DNA of 64,000 nt from Bacillota bacterium (GCA_012516125.1 JAAYXB010000047.1:45599-109598), one strand, 5' to 3'; counted from the first letter of the stretch, positions 25,617 through 34,195 are shown. Numbers and translations are program-made. The notes: generated by a model not told the origin, from the sequence alone.

Positions 25617-26405
25617 GGTCCCCGGGTGCTCCCCGGGTGGTCCGCAGGTTCTCCCCGGGTGGTCCCTCGGATCCCAGGATCTCCCGCGTGGCTGGTCCCT
25701 GCGGGACCAACCCCGAGCGAAATCTGGTTACCAGAGATCAACCCTCGTCGCGGTTCAGCCGGCAAAACGCCGAACTTGGTCCCCCGGTGACCAGGATCCA
25801 CGCAAAGATGGTCCCCTGGGAGCCAGGTTCGTCCGCCGCCTGGTCCCCAGGGGACCACCTTCACGGATGCCCGTGGACGGGTGGTCCTCAAAGGACCAGG
25901 ATTTGCGCGCAGCTGGTCCCTGGGGGACCAGCCCCGACCGAAATCTGGTCACCAGAGACCCACCCTCCTGGCGGTCGGGCGACGAGGACGCCGGATCTGG
26001 TCCTCTGGTAACCAGGTTACGCGCGAAGATGGTCCCCTGGGGACCATCTTCGCCCGCCACTTGGTCCCCACGTAACCATCTTGCGAGATGTCCCAAAACG
26101 CCTGGTCCCCAGGGGACCAGGATTTGCGCGCGGCTGGTTCCCAGAGGATCAACCTCGCGAGCAACCTGGTCCCTGGCGCACCACCCCCGGCGGCGGCAGA
26201 GGCGTCCTGGTCACGAGAGGACCAGGACGTGGCGCCAAGCTGGTCCCCAGAGGACCATCTTCACGCGAGATCTGGTCCCTGGTGCTCCACCTCGCCCGGT
26301 TTTGGCGAAGGAGGGCGGCAGGGGTGGTTCCCGGAGGACCAGATCTTGCGCTGGGCTGGTCCTCATAGGACCAGACCTGCCCGCAAGCTGGTCCTGCAGG
26401 GATCA
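25617..26405. repeat. Array of about 20 imperfect palindromes with 221-bp higher-order period
   Basis: The stretch holds about twenty 15-bp imperfect inverted repeats close to GGTCCCCAGGGGACC, usually extended to CTGG...CCAG. From 25701 their centres lie at 25701, 25729, 25785, 25817, 25849, 25890, 25922, 25950, 26006, 26038, 26070, 26111, 26143, 26175, 26216, 26249, 26281, 26333, 26365 and 26397. Ten of the 19 gaps are exactly 32 bp (an eleventh is 33), and the gap order from 25701 to 25922 recurs exactly 221 bp later. Several units are perfect (25842-25856, 26031-26045, 26104-26118). Two to three less regular units extend it left to 25617. Few stop codons occur in any frame, so open frames here are not evidence of coding. 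I see no cas genes and no identical repeats, so it is not CRISPR. Confidence 0.88.
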
Positions 26406-26590
26406 TCCCTACCCCGGCCCCCGGCGGGCACATGCGCGCCTACAAATACGCAACATCAAACTAAGATGCAAGTCACGGACGGCATCGTCAACGCGCCTGC
26501 GGCGGCCCATAAACACGCAGTATCCAACTTAAACCCCTAAGTAGATCGCCATAAGTAACCGCCGGTTCCAGAGAGCGCACGCGCCGTGCA

Positions 26591-26725
26591 GGGTTGCCGG
26601 TGTTGCACTCAGGGACGGCGCCCCAAGCGGGGCGCCTTGACAAGACCCGAATTCAGCCCGTCTGGCCAGTGGCCGGATTTTGACACTCCTCGTGCAATCA
26701 CCGGCAACCCAAGAGCTCGGAGAAC
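26591..26725 (-). repeat. Inverted-repeat element family A, long copy (reverse)
   Basis: This is the reverse-oriented long form: GGGTTGCCGGTGTTGCAC at the left and GTGCAATCACCGGCAACCC at the right are inverted counterparts. In between lie GGCGCCCC, AGCG and GGGGCGCC, and a TGACACTCC segment. It separates the palindrome array from iorB. Confidence 0.8.
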
Positions 26726-26823
26726 GACAGAAAACTAATGACCTCATACTTAGTCGGCTGCATGGCGCGGCACGCTCGATTGTGCACTCATATGGGCGCA
26801 TACTCGTTCAAGTTCGGGGTCGG

Positions 26824-27435
26824 CTATTTATAGCTCTCACATGTATACCCCAGGCAAAACGCCTTCCAGTTGACCTCGGCGGTCCCGGGCGGTGCCACGT
26901 CCCCCACGGCGACTTGCCAGCGCTCCTCGGTGATCCCCAGATCCAGGCGCCGAGCAAGCATCCCCATTATGGCCGTGTTGGCACACCTGGCATTCCCGGC
27001 CGACCTCGCCATTCCCTGGGCGTCTACGAGAACGACCCGTCGGCCACCAGCGGCAAGCCTGCGGATTATGTCCGTGGGGTACCGCTCCGCCCCGAGGATC
27101 ACGGGAAGCGGCGGGATCTCCAGGTCGTTCACGATGACGGTCGCCCCCGGCCTTGCGTACGGAAGCCACCTCAAAGCCTCCAGCTTCTCAAACGCCACCA
27201 CGAAATCGGCCGTGCCCATCTCGACGAGGGGCGAATGCACTTTCGTCCCCAACCTTACATGTGTTACCACGCTTCCGCCCCGCTGTGCCATTCCGTGGAC
27301 CTCGGAGATCTTGACGTCGAAGCCGGCCCCGATGGCCGCGCTTGCCAGGAGCCTGCTGGCAAGCAGAATGCCCTGCCCACCCACGCCAACTATCAGGACG
27401 CTACGAACGCCGATCGGCTTGCTCGGCTCACTCAT
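26824..27435 (-). CDS. iorB: Indolepyruvate:ferredoxin oxidoreductase beta subunit
   Basis: This is the small subunit of the enzyme that oxidatively decarboxylates aryl pyruvates to aryl-acetyl-CoA with ferredoxin, or runs the reverse reaction. The 203-residue gamma-type oxidoreductase domain starts VRSVLIVGVGGQGILLASRLLA and contains SEVHGMAQRGGSVVTHVR. ATG at 27435 overlaps the iorA stop by 8 bp, which indicates coupled translation. A family A repeat lies about 100 bp downstream. Its function fits the aromatic amino-acid theme of the 34-44 kb operon, although the two are separate. Confidence 0.93.
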   Translation of the reverse strand: MSEPSKPIGVRSVLIVGVGGQGILLASRLLASAAIGAGFDVKISEVHGMAQRGGSVVTHVRLGTKVHSPLVEMGTADFVVAFEKLEALRWLPYARPGATVIVNDLEIPPLPVILGAERYPTDIIRRLAAGGRRVVLVDAQGMARSAGNARCANTAIMGMLARRLDLGITEERWQVAVGDVAPPGTAEVNWKAFCLGYTCESYK

Positions 27436-29350
27436 GGTACTCACCCGCCTTGTGTTGCGCGATTGCGTCACACCTGCAGATCTGAGCGCAGACGCCGCAC
27501 CCTGCGCACGAGCCCCTGATTATCACGGGCCGTCCGTCGCGAACCTCGATGGCGGGGCAGCCCAGGCTGAGGCAAAGCTTGCACGCCGTGCACCGATCCT
27601 CCAGGATGATGTACCTGTCAGCCGGCCTCGCGCCGGGGAGAAGCACGCACGACCGCCTCGCTATGACCACCGCCGGCCCGGGCACCGCCGCGGCCTGGCG
27701 GAGCGCCCGCTCCGTTGCGACAAGATCGTACGGATCCACGACAGCGACATACTCGACCCCGCACGCTCGGACAAGGTCTTCCAGGCTCAACCTGTGCGTG
27801 GCCGTCCCTCGGAGCGTGACGCCGGTCGCCGGGTGGTTCTGGTGACCTGTCATGGCCGTGGTCCCGTTGTCGAGGATGAGGACGACAATGGACACCTGGT
27901 TGTAAACAGCGTCGATGAGCCCCGTGATACCTGAATGGACAAACGTTGAATCGCCGATGACTGCGACAGGCTTTCGCGGAACAGCGGCGGCCGAAGTTGC
28001 CAGCGCCCCAGCCCCAGCCCCAGCCTCAGCCTCAGCCTCAGCCTCAGCGGCTTTAGCCGCGGTTTCAACAGCGCACGTCTGTGGTCTCTGATCCATGGCG
28101 GCCGCCGCGGCGAATCCGATGGCATTGCCTATGCTGGCCCCCATGCATATCGTGGTATCCAGGGCCGAAAGCGGCGGGGCAACGCCCAGGGTGTAACAGC
28201 CGATGTCGCCAGTAGCAACGACCTTGAGCTTCCTCAGGACGTAGAACGCGCCTCGATGAGGACACCCAGGGCACATGACGGGGGGACGCGCCGGCAGCGC
28301 GATGGCGTCACCTGCCTCATGGTTCCCGGCCCCGGCATTGGCGTTCTCGTTCGGAGGGACTAGCGCGACCTGGGCCCCCGCAACGGCGCCGGCGAGAACG
28401 CCTTCCTCGATCATCGCCCTGCGAATGGCCTCAGGCGTAAGCTCGCCGGTCACCGGCAAGAGCCTCTTTCCGACAACGTTCAATCCCATAGCGCGGAGCT
28501 GCTCTTCAAGGAAGGGGTCGAGCTCCTCGATGACATATAGGCGGTCTACCTTTGCCGCGAACCCGCGTATAACCCCCTCAGGAATGGGGTTCGTCATCGC
28601 CAGCCTGAGATAGGACGCGTTCTTTTCAAGGACCTCCCTGGCATACTGGTAGCTGACCCCGCTGGCAATGATCCCCACACGAGTGCTGTTCCATTCGATC
28701 GTGTTGTACGCGAAACCCTCGGCGAACTCAGCAAGAGCTTTCAGCCGCGCCTCCACCTCGATGTGACGCAGCCTGGCGTTACCCGGCACCATCACGTATT
28801 TCGGGGGGTTCTTTTTGTAAGGAAGCCTGCGCGGCGCCTGGGGCGCACCCAGGACCACGATCCCCGACGAATGGGATATGCGCGTGGTGGTCCGGAGCAT
28901 GACGGGCGTATCAAACCTTTCGCTGATGTCGAGAGCGAGCCCAACGAAGTCTTTGGCTTCTTGCGAATCGGAGGGCTCGAGCATGGGGATCTTCGCAAAC
29001 CTCGCATAATGCCTGTTATCCTGCTCGTTCTGGGAGCTGTGCATGCCTGGATCGTCGGCGGACACGATGACGAGGCCTGCGTTGACCCCTGTGTATGCCG
29101 CCGTGAAAAGCGGGTCCGCCGCAACGTTGAGGCCCACGTGCTTCATGGCGGCGAGCGCTCTCACACCGGCTATGGCGGCGCCCAGGGCGACCTCGAGCGC
29201 CACCTTCTCGTTGGGGGACCACTCGACGTAGATGCCTTCAAAAGCCCGTATATGCTCGAGGATCTCTGTGCTCGGAGTGCCGGGGTAAGCGCACGCAACG
29301 CGCACGCCGGCCTCGTACGCTCCTCTCGCGATAGCCTGGTTCCCCGACAT
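27428..29350 (-). CDS. iorA: Indolepyruvate:ferredoxin oxidoreductase alpha subunit
   Basis: This is the large thiamine-diphosphate and iron-sulfur subunit. It opens with MSGNQAIARGAYEAGVRVACAYPGTPSTEIL. The TPP-binding region contains GDIGCYTLGVAPPL and GDSTFVHSGITGL. The C-terminus carries two 4Fe-4S clusters (CTACKLCLSLGCP and CAGCGVCAQICRC). ATG at 29350 follows GGAAGG; a TTG at 29413 with GGGGGAG is an alternative that adds 21 residues. An Ala/Glu/Gly-repeat insertion encoded by a hexamer repeat (28001-28048) lies between the TPP-binding motifs. Otherwise the length is normal for the family. Confidence 0.93.
   Translation of the reverse strand: MSGNQAIARGAYEAGVRVACAYPGTPSTEILEHIRAFEGIYVEWSPNEKVALEVALGAAIAGVRALAAMKHVGLNVAADPLFTAAYTGVNAGLVIVSADDPGMHSSQNEQDNRHYARFAKIPMLEPSDSQEAKDFVGLALDISERFDTPVMLRTTTRISHSSGIVVLGAPQAPRRLPYKKNPPKYVMVPGNARLRHIEVEARLKALAEFAEGFAYNTIEWNSTRVGIIASGVSYQYAREVLEKNASYLRLAMTNPIPEGVIRGFAAKVDRLYVIEELDPFLEEQLRAMGLNVVGKRLLPVTGELTPEAIRRAMIEEGVLAGAVAGAQVALVPPNENANAGAGNHEAGDAIALPARPPVMCPGCPHRGAFYVLRKLKVVATGDIGCYTLGVAPPLSALDTTICMGASIGNAIGFAAAAAMDQRPQTCAVETAAKAAEAEAEAEAGAGAGALATSAAAVPRKPVAVIGDSTFVHSGITGLIDAVYNQVSIVVLILDNGTTAMTGHQNHPATGVTLRGTATHRLSLEDLVRACGVEYVAVVDPYDLVATERALRQAAAVPGPAVVIARRSCVLLPGARPADRYIILEDRCTACKLCLSLGCPAIEVRDGRPVIIRGSCAGCGVCAQICRCDAIAQHKAGEYHE
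28001..28048 (+). repeat. CAGCCT/CAGCCC hexamer repeat inside iorA
   Basis: About seven 6-bp units run in frame through iorA and encode an Ala-Glu/Ala-Gly alternating insertion. A period of six keeps the reading frame whatever the copy number. Confidence 0.8.
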
Positions 29351-29779
29351 GAGAGCCTTCCGGATATCCCCGGTTCCGGCCGCCCTGTCGACACATTGCT
29401 CTTCGTGCTGCAATCGGCACTCCCCCTCGCCCGATAGTCTTCAATGCCCTTTCTCACCACGAGGAGCTGTCCCCCGCACGATTCCCATACACGACTCTCA
29501 GGTGCTCCCTCACATCGCCGCCTGGTCCTTGGTATCCTCGGTAGTCCTCCATGGCGGCCAGCCGCTGCCATCATCGAAAGGATGAGAATGGCAGCCTCAT
29601 GCTACTCTCAGGGTAGTCGGCCATGTCGGGCGCTGCCTGGCACCGGCACTATCGAAAGAATGACAACGGCAACCACCGCCTATTCTCGAGGTAGGTGTTC
29701 ACAGCGTTTCTCCAGGTTCAGCCTCCCCGCGGCCATGCCTGGTTTTGCGCGGACAACCACGGTCAGCACACCGCGGATA
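29351..29779. other. Intergenic stretch with two ~45-bp direct repeats
   Basis: I see no gene in this stretch between the iorA start and the chromate transporter. Two related segments, at about 29573-29618 and 29649-29694, share ATCGAAA(G)RATGA, ACGGCA or ATGGCA, and TATTCTCGAGGTAG or TACTCTCAGGGTAG, offset by about 76 bp. Confidence 0.5.
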
Positions 29780-30298
29780 TCAGTAGAGGAAGACTCCGAC
29801 GATGCCCGCGAGGACGATAGCGAGGATTGGGTTAAGGTCCAGCCGGAACATCCCGATAAGGACCAGGGCCGCGATGATTGGCCCCGCAATGTCCACGAAG
29901 GAGGCCTTCACCAGCGAGATAGCCGCAGCCGCTATGAGCGCGGTGACCGCAGGACGGATACCCATAAGAACCGCTTTTACAGCCGGGGCGTCCTTGAACT
30001 TTAAGAAAAGCGTGGCGAAGGCCACAACGATCACGAACGATGGAAATATGACCCCGCCCGTGGCCGCGGCAGCACCGGGTACCCCCGCGAGCTTGTAGCC
30101 GACAAACGTGGCCGAGTTGACGGCAACCGGCCCTGGAGTCATCTCCGCTATGGCGATTATGTCCACAAACTCTTTCATTGTAAGCCATGCGTGAGCCTGG
30201 ATGATCTCCTTCTGGATGAGGGGTATCATGGCATAACCGCCGCCGAACGTGAAAAGGCCGATCTTCGCGAAGGTCAAGAATAGTCTTAGCGCCATCAC
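29780..30298 (-). CDS. Chromate transporter ChrA, second half
   Basis: This is one half of a CHR-family transporter, 172 residues with about five to six helices. It carries FAKIGLFTFGGGYAMIPLIQ and MTPGPVAVNSATFVGY, the two CHR signatures. Short-chain ChrA proteins come as adjacent pairs with opposite topologies that work together. GTG at 30298 is followed directly by ATG. It lies 27 bp after the stop of the other half. Substrate could be chromate or another oxyanion; many clostridial ChrA proteins have not been tested. Confidence 0.87.
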   Translation of the reverse strand: MMALRLFLTFAKIGLFTFGGGYAMIPLIQKEIIQAHAWLTMKEFVDIIAIAEMTPGPVAVNSATFVGYKLAGVPGAAAATGGVIFPSFVIVVAFATLFLKFKDAPAVKAVLMGIRPAVTALIAAAAISLVKASFVDIAGPIIAALVLIGMFRLDLNPILAIVLAGIVGVFLY

Positions 30299-30325
30299 TG
30301 CCTGTCAACCACCTTATCCTGGTCT

Positions 30326-31117
30326 TCAACGTCCCTGGTCTTCAACGTCAACGTTTTCAACGCGCGAAGGGTTTCCGGCGGCCGAAGAGCTTCCACTGCC
30401 AGATGTCTCCAGGCTGGGTTTGCCTCGTCCAGGGCAAACCGCATCAGGATTGGAGCTGGGGTTAAAACCAGGGTCGGCATCGGGCAGGCTCCCGTAGTCC
30501 TGAGAGGCCTGAGGCTCCGGTTCCACCTCCGCCTTGAAGTCCCTTCGGAATACAAAATACCCGATGGTCGCCGACCCCACGATCACCGGGATTGGGTGGA
30601 CGTCGAAGACCGTGATGGCGACAAGCGCAAGCGCCCCGATGGCGACACCACGAAGATCGCGAATCGCGGTCCTGCCGATCTTGTATGCCGCACCCGCCAC
30701 CAGCGCGACAACCGCAGGCCGCACGCCTGCGAACGCGGCCTCTGCAGCCGGAAGATGCCTGATCTCGGAAAAGAAAATGGCTACAACGAGGATGACAAGG
30801 AACGATGGGAGGGTCGCCCCGACAACCGCCGCAACGGCGCCGGCGAACCTGGCTTTCTTGTAGCCCACAAAAACAGAGGTGTTCACCGCGACAGGCCCTG
30901 GCGCCGTCTGCGCCAGGCCGAGCATGTCGATGAACTCCTCGCCCGTCACCCACTTCCTTGCATCCACAACCTCCTTTTGTATCAGGGGAACCATCGCGTA
31001 ACCGCCGCCGAACGTGAATGCGCCGATTTTGAAGAAAGACCAAAACATCTGCAAAAGCAATCGCACTATGGTGATACTACCTCCTTGTGGAGCAATTGCT
31101 GCGTCTCGGCTGGACAT
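30326..31117 (-). CDS. Chromate transporter ChrA, first half with long hydrophilic tail
   Basis: This is the partner of the following gene. The CHR domain occupies about residues 17-195 (FFKIGAFTFGGGYAMVPLIQ, APGPVAVNTSVFVGY). A tail of about 70 residues, rich in Ser, Pro, Asp and Gly, follows and is absent from the paired gene; it looks like an add-on of low complexity. ATG at 31117 gives 263 residues but has a poor ribosome binding site; a GTG at 31066 with GGAGG 13 nt upstream may be the true start. Confidence 0.85.
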   Translation of the reverse strand: MSSRDAAIAPQGGSITIVRLLLQMFWSFFKIGAFTFGGGYAMVPLIQKEVVDARKWVTGEEFIDMLGLAQTAPGPVAVNTSVFVGYKKARFAGAVAAVVGATLPSFLVILVVAIFFSEIRHLPAAEAAFAGVRPAVVALVAGAAYKIGRTAIRDLRGVAIGALALVAITVFDVHPIPVIVGSATIGYFVFRRDFKAEVEPEPQASQDYGSLPDADPGFNPSSNPDAVCPGRGKPSLETSGSGSSSAAGNPSRVENVDVEDQGR

Positions 31118-31319
31118 AGGCCGCTCGTGTTAATTCTCCACGAATCCCCGTCGGTCCTCCCCGACGCTATCGTTTTCCAGTGTTCGCGCAGGTCGAGACG
31201 AAGTGCGGGTTTGCGCGAAGGATGGAACATCATGTGCAACCGTGCCACACATTCGCTAACATACAGTCTTGCCCTGAGGCAACACTACCAGCAGAAAAGG
31301 AAAGTGAGGTGAGACAGAA

Positions 31320-31688
31320 ATGGCACGCGGACAGAAGCGGAACCGCGCTCTCGTGGTTGAAGCAGGCAATGCCCTGGACCAGTGGAAGTATGAGATCGCG
31401 AACGAGATCAACTTCCCCGTCAACCAGATTGTTGGTGGTTACTGGGGCAACATTCCGTCCGCCCAGTGTGGTGCGGTCGGCGGCCACATGGTCAAGAGGA
31501 TGATCGAGGCGGCCGAGAGATCGCTCGTCGAGCAGACCGCGATCAACGTGAGAGCGGGCTTCAGGGCCGGGCTCGGCGCCAATCTCGGCGGCACGACCAC
31601 CGGCGCGTACAACCTGCCCAGCAGCCTGCCGGCGCAGCAGAACGTGGGGCAGCAGGCCGGCTTTGCGACTACCGGTCTTCAGCAGTAA
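31320..31688 (+). CDS. Small acid-soluble spore protein, alpha/beta type (3)
   Basis: This third alpha/beta SASP has 122 residues. LDQWKYEIANEINF carries the GPR-type site, and CGAVGGHMVKRMIEAAERSL the second helix. The C-terminal 40 residues are Gly, Gln and Thr-rich. ATG at 31320 follows GAGGTGA by 6 nt. It is divergent from the chromate transporter genes and convergent with deoC, with a terminator in between. No confident sigma-G promoter was found, although one is expected. Confidence 0.94.
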   Translation: MARGQKRNRALVVEAGNALDQWKYEIANEINFPVNQIVGGYWGNIPSAQCGAVGGHMVKRMIEAAERSLVEQTAINVRAGFRAGLGANLGGTTTGAYNLPSSLPAQQNVGQQAGFATTGLQQ

Positions 31689-31756
31689 CACGGAGAGTAA
31701 CACGGAGCGATAGGTGCCCGTATCTCTGGGCAAGTCTCGTAACCGCTTGCAATAAG

Positions 31757-31786
31757 GAGCAGGGGGGAGCGCCTCCTCCCCTGCTC
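31757..31786 (+). terminator. Terminator between SASP 3 and deoC
   Basis: GAGCAGGGG and CCCCTGCTC form a stem around a GC-rich loop, followed on the plus strand by ATGTTATTGTCCTT. It serves SASP 3 and may also stop deoC transcription from the other side. Confidence 0.7.
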
Positions 31787-31789
31787 ATG

Positions 31790-32458
31790 TTATTGTCCTT
31801 TGACAATGGCCACGCTCGCGCTGGCGCCAATGCGCGAAGCTCCCGCTTCTACCATCGCCAGGGCCGTTTCCAGAGTCCTAATCCCGCCCGCGGCCTTTAC
31901 TCCCATGTCGGCACCGACCACCTTGCGCATGAGCCTCACGTCTTCGACAGTGGCGCCGCCGGGGCCAAACCCTGTCGATGTCTTCACGAAGTCCGCTCCC
32001 TCCGCCTTTGCAATGAGGCATGCTTTCACCTTTTCATCGTTTGTCAAGAGCGCAGTCTCGAGGATCACCTTCACCAGCGCTCTCCCGCGGGCTGCCTCGA
32101 CGACAGCACGGATGTCCCATCCCACGAGGTCATCGTCGCCTGACTTGAGGGCACCAACATTAATAACCATATCTATCTCACGAGCGCCGGCGGCTATCGC
32201 GTCGCGGGCCTCGACAGCCTTGACGAGCGGTGTGGAAGCGCCAAGCGGGAAACCCACCACGGTGCATACCTTCACAGGGGTATCCTTGAGGACGCTTGCC
32301 GCAAGGGACACATAGGTGGGGTTTACACACACTGATGCGAACCCGAACTCCATAGCCTCCTCGCATAACTTGACGATCTGGTCTTTAGTGGCCTCAGGCT
32401 TAAGAAGAGTATGATCGATGATGGCTGCCAGATCCCTCGCCGTTCCCTGCCGTTCCAT
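31790..32458 (-). CDS. deoC: Deoxyribose-phosphate aldolase
   Basis: It cleaves 2-deoxyribose 5-phosphate to acetaldehyde and glyceraldehyde 3-phosphate in nucleoside catabolism. The 222-residue TIM barrel starts [15 protein letters not shown]. It contains [26 protein letters not shown] and the Schiff-base lysine in [33 protein letters not shown] closes the barrel. ATG at 32458 follows GAGGTGA by 6 nt. The gene stands alone, with no other deo genes beside it. Confidence 0.95.
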   Translation of the reverse strand: MERQGTARDLAAIIDHTLLKPEATKDQIVKLCEEAMEFGFASVCVNPTYVSLAASVLKDTPVKVCTVVGFPLGASTPLVKAVEARDAIAAGAREIDMVINVGALKSGDDDLVGWDIRAVVEAARGRALVKVILETALLTNDEKVKACLIAKAEGADFVKTSTGFGPGGATVEDVRLMRKVVGADMGVKAAGGIRTLETALAMVEAGASRIGASASVAIVKGQ

Positions 32459-32618
32459 AGCATCTCACCTCATCCACTATTTGGCACGAGCCCACTCTCG
32501 CCCCCGTTCAGGAATGATTCTATCATATCGTTTGTACCATGTGCAGCTGCAACAATGCTCCCAATGATTGAATCGCTGCTGGACAGATGGCTTCGGCCGC
32601 ATCCATTCAGCGTACGAT

Positions 32619-32750
32619 TCAGCGCACGATCACGATGCGCCCTGTGGCGAGCACCTTGCCGTCGTCCGATACCAGCGCGTAGATGTAGAGCCCGAGTGCG
32701 AGGGGCGTCGCTGCGCCGTTCACAAGGGACCAGCGATGGGAGACCGCCCC
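32619..32750 (-). pseudogene. C-terminal fragment of a FlgD-Ig-like secreted protein
   Basis: The last 40 codons of a minus-strand frame read WSLVNGAATPLALGLYIYAL then VSDDGKVLATGRIVIVR. That is the pattern of the C-terminal FlgD_ig/cell-surface module, in which an Asn-Gly turn is followed by GxYIYxL and TGKxxxxR. Nothing upstream looks like the rest of such a protein and no ribosome binding site is visible. I read it as a remnant. Confidence 0.4.
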
Positions 32751-32931
32751 GTCTAGGACATCGCACTTCGGAGGAATCGCTCTACGATGTGGCATCAGCT
32801 CTTTTGACGCCGCCGGGCGACTGGTATAGAATGTGGTCAGGTAAGCCAACGCACATCAGGGCAGGTACGGCGGCGCGCCATGTGCGGTCCTGCAACGGCG
32901 CGTCTTGCGCCTGAAAGGTGGTGCTTGCGGG

Positions 32932-33372
32932 GTGCAGGCATCGGATGCGCATCATGAGAGACCAAGTGCCGCGGCCGCAAGGGCAGCGGTGCAGATGGCA
33001 ATGTCCACGTCGCGCGACCAGGAGCGCGAGCTGAAGCGCGCGTTCAGTGAGGCCGGGGTTAAAGCCGCTGCGGTGGACATCGGCGGGCCTTTCGTGCAGT
33101 CCATCGCGAAGGCTGTGGAGAACATCCTGGTGGCAGCGAAGCGCGAGGGCGTGATCGCGCCGTCACATCCTCACGAAGGAGCTGTGACAGGGGCGGCGCG
33201 CGAAGCCCTGGCCCAGCTCATGCCGAGGGCGGCGGGCTTCAATGTCGGCGGCAAGGTGGGTGTAGCCAGGTGCGGCGAGCACCTGTCGGTGGCGGTCTTT
33301 CTGGAAATCGGGCTTCTGCACCTGGACGACGTGGGCCTGGCGGTCGCACACAGGGCGGTACCGGCGGAATAA
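32932..33372 (+). CDS. HutP family RNA-binding regulator
   Basis: In Bacillus, HutP binds hut mRNA with L-histidine and Mg2+ and prevents termination. This 146-residue product has the core IAKAVENILVAAKREGVI, HEGAVTGAAREAL, GFNVGGKVGVARCGEHLSVAVF and a C-terminal VGLAVAHRAV that matches HutP's last strand. No hut genes flank it. Many clostridial genomes encode such stand-alone proteins, and their targets are unknown. GTG at 32932 follows AAAGGTGG by 10 nt. An ATG at 33001 is a weaker choice because the preceding segment is conserved in this subgroup as I recall it. Confidence 0.8.
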   Translation: MQASDAHHERPSAAAARAAVQMAMSTSRDQERELKRAFSEAGVKAAAVDIGGPFVQSIAKAVENILVAAKREGVIAPSHPHEGAVTGAAREALAQLMPRAAGFNVGGKVGVARCGEHLSVAVFLEIGLLHLDDVGLAVAHRAVPAE

Positions 33373-33558
33373 CGCCGGGAGCAAGCAGGCGGCCGGTGGA
33401 TGAGCAGGTGCAGGTGTGGGTGGGCGCAGGTAGGCAGCCATCGCAACCTTGACAGGCCCGCAATGCGCCGTCTTAGATGCGCCGTCTTATCAGATAGGGT
33501 TTTCCATCCCTGGACCCACCGCTCCGCCTGCGCGGTTACCGTCACAAGTCCTGGGCCA

Positions 33559-33900
33559 TCACTCGTTGCATCGGATTCTCCCCAACTGCAAGCCCACTTC
33601 AGGTAGCTCCTGAGTAGCGATCTGCCATACGATGTCCAGGTTGACACCAAAATAGTGATGGATTAGCCTGTCTCGGACGCCGGCCATACCCTTCCACGGC
33701 ACGTCGGGATACTTCTCCCGCAGATCCTGAGACAGGTTCTTCGCAGCCTCGCCGATGACTTCCAGGTTCCGCACAACTGCGTCCTGGGTCTTGACGTCGT
33801 CCAGAAACTCATCATATGTCATCCCGGCCACGTAGCATGCTATTCTGCGCACCGCTTCTTCAATGTCGCTCAAGAGATCGCTGTCTGCTCGCCTAGACAT
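33559..33900 (-). CDS. hepT: HepT-type HEPN ribonuclease toxin
   Basis: This 113-residue HEPN (DUF86) protein is the toxin of a type VII MntA/HepT module. The RX4-6H active-site motif is present as RDRLIHHYFG, and VVRNLEVIGEAAKNLS is a family-typical helix. ATG at 33900 overlaps the mntA stop by 8 bp and AGGGGGC precedes it. HepT cleaves tRNA or mRNA ends unless AMPylated by MntA. The order MntA then HepT is usual for the family. Confidence 0.9.
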   Translation of the reverse strand: MSRRADSDLLSDIEEAVRRIACYVAGMTYDEFLDDVKTQDAVVRNLEVIGEAAKNLSQDLREKYPDVPWKGMAGVRDRLIHHYFGVNLDIVWQIATQELPEVGLQLGRIRCNE

Positions 33901-34195
33901 ATACAAGGCCCCCTATGATGTCCTCAGCGATTCCGGCCACCCTGATTCCCCGGATGCCAGCTGGAGTCAGCACATCCACTTTCCTCCCGAACAGGGTTTC
34001 GAGATCCTCTGCAAAATCAACAATCCTGAACCCTATCGGGCGCTCAAACTCCACAGCGATGTCTATGTCGCTGTCGTCGCTCGCCTCTCCCCTGGCATAG
34101 GATCCAAAAAGGCCCAATCTCTTGACTCCATATTCATCAGCAAGACGAGGGTAGTTCTCCCTCAGCAGGTCGAGGATCTTTTCCCTGCTCAACAT
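33893..34195 (-). CDS. mntA: MntA-type nucleotidyltransferase antitoxin
   Basis: This 100-residue minimal nucleotidyltransferase has GLFGSYARGEASDDSDIDIA, the GSx10DxD catalytic motif, near residue 28 and a further Asp in the third beta strand (KVDVLTPAGIRG). It AMPylates tyrosine(s) near the HepT active site in characterised pairs. ATG at 34195 follows GGGAGGG by 6 nt. Its stop overlaps the hepT start. It is divergent from the aro operon leader. Confidence 0.9.
   Translation of the reverse strand: MLSREKILDLLRENYPRLADEYGVKRLGLFGSYARGEASDDSDIDIAVEFERPIGFRIVDFAEDLETLFGRKVDVLTPAGIRGIRVAGIAEDIIGGLVYV

Noticed and set aside
25617..26405. CRISPR array
   Set aside because: Repeat units are only 15-20 bp, are imperfect palindromes, vary between copies, and are separated by related rather than unique spacers; no cas genes are nearby.
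25595..26532. Repeat protein gene in the palindrome array
   Set aside because: Stop-free stretches occur on both strands because the GGTCC/GGACC units lack stop codons. No start with a ribosome binding site, and unit spacing (32, 28, 41, 56) breaks any single-frame protein repeat.
31201..31319. Sigma-G promoter of SASP 3
   Set aside because: CATTCGC and CATACAG were considered as -10 boxes, but the spacing and -35 matches were poor.
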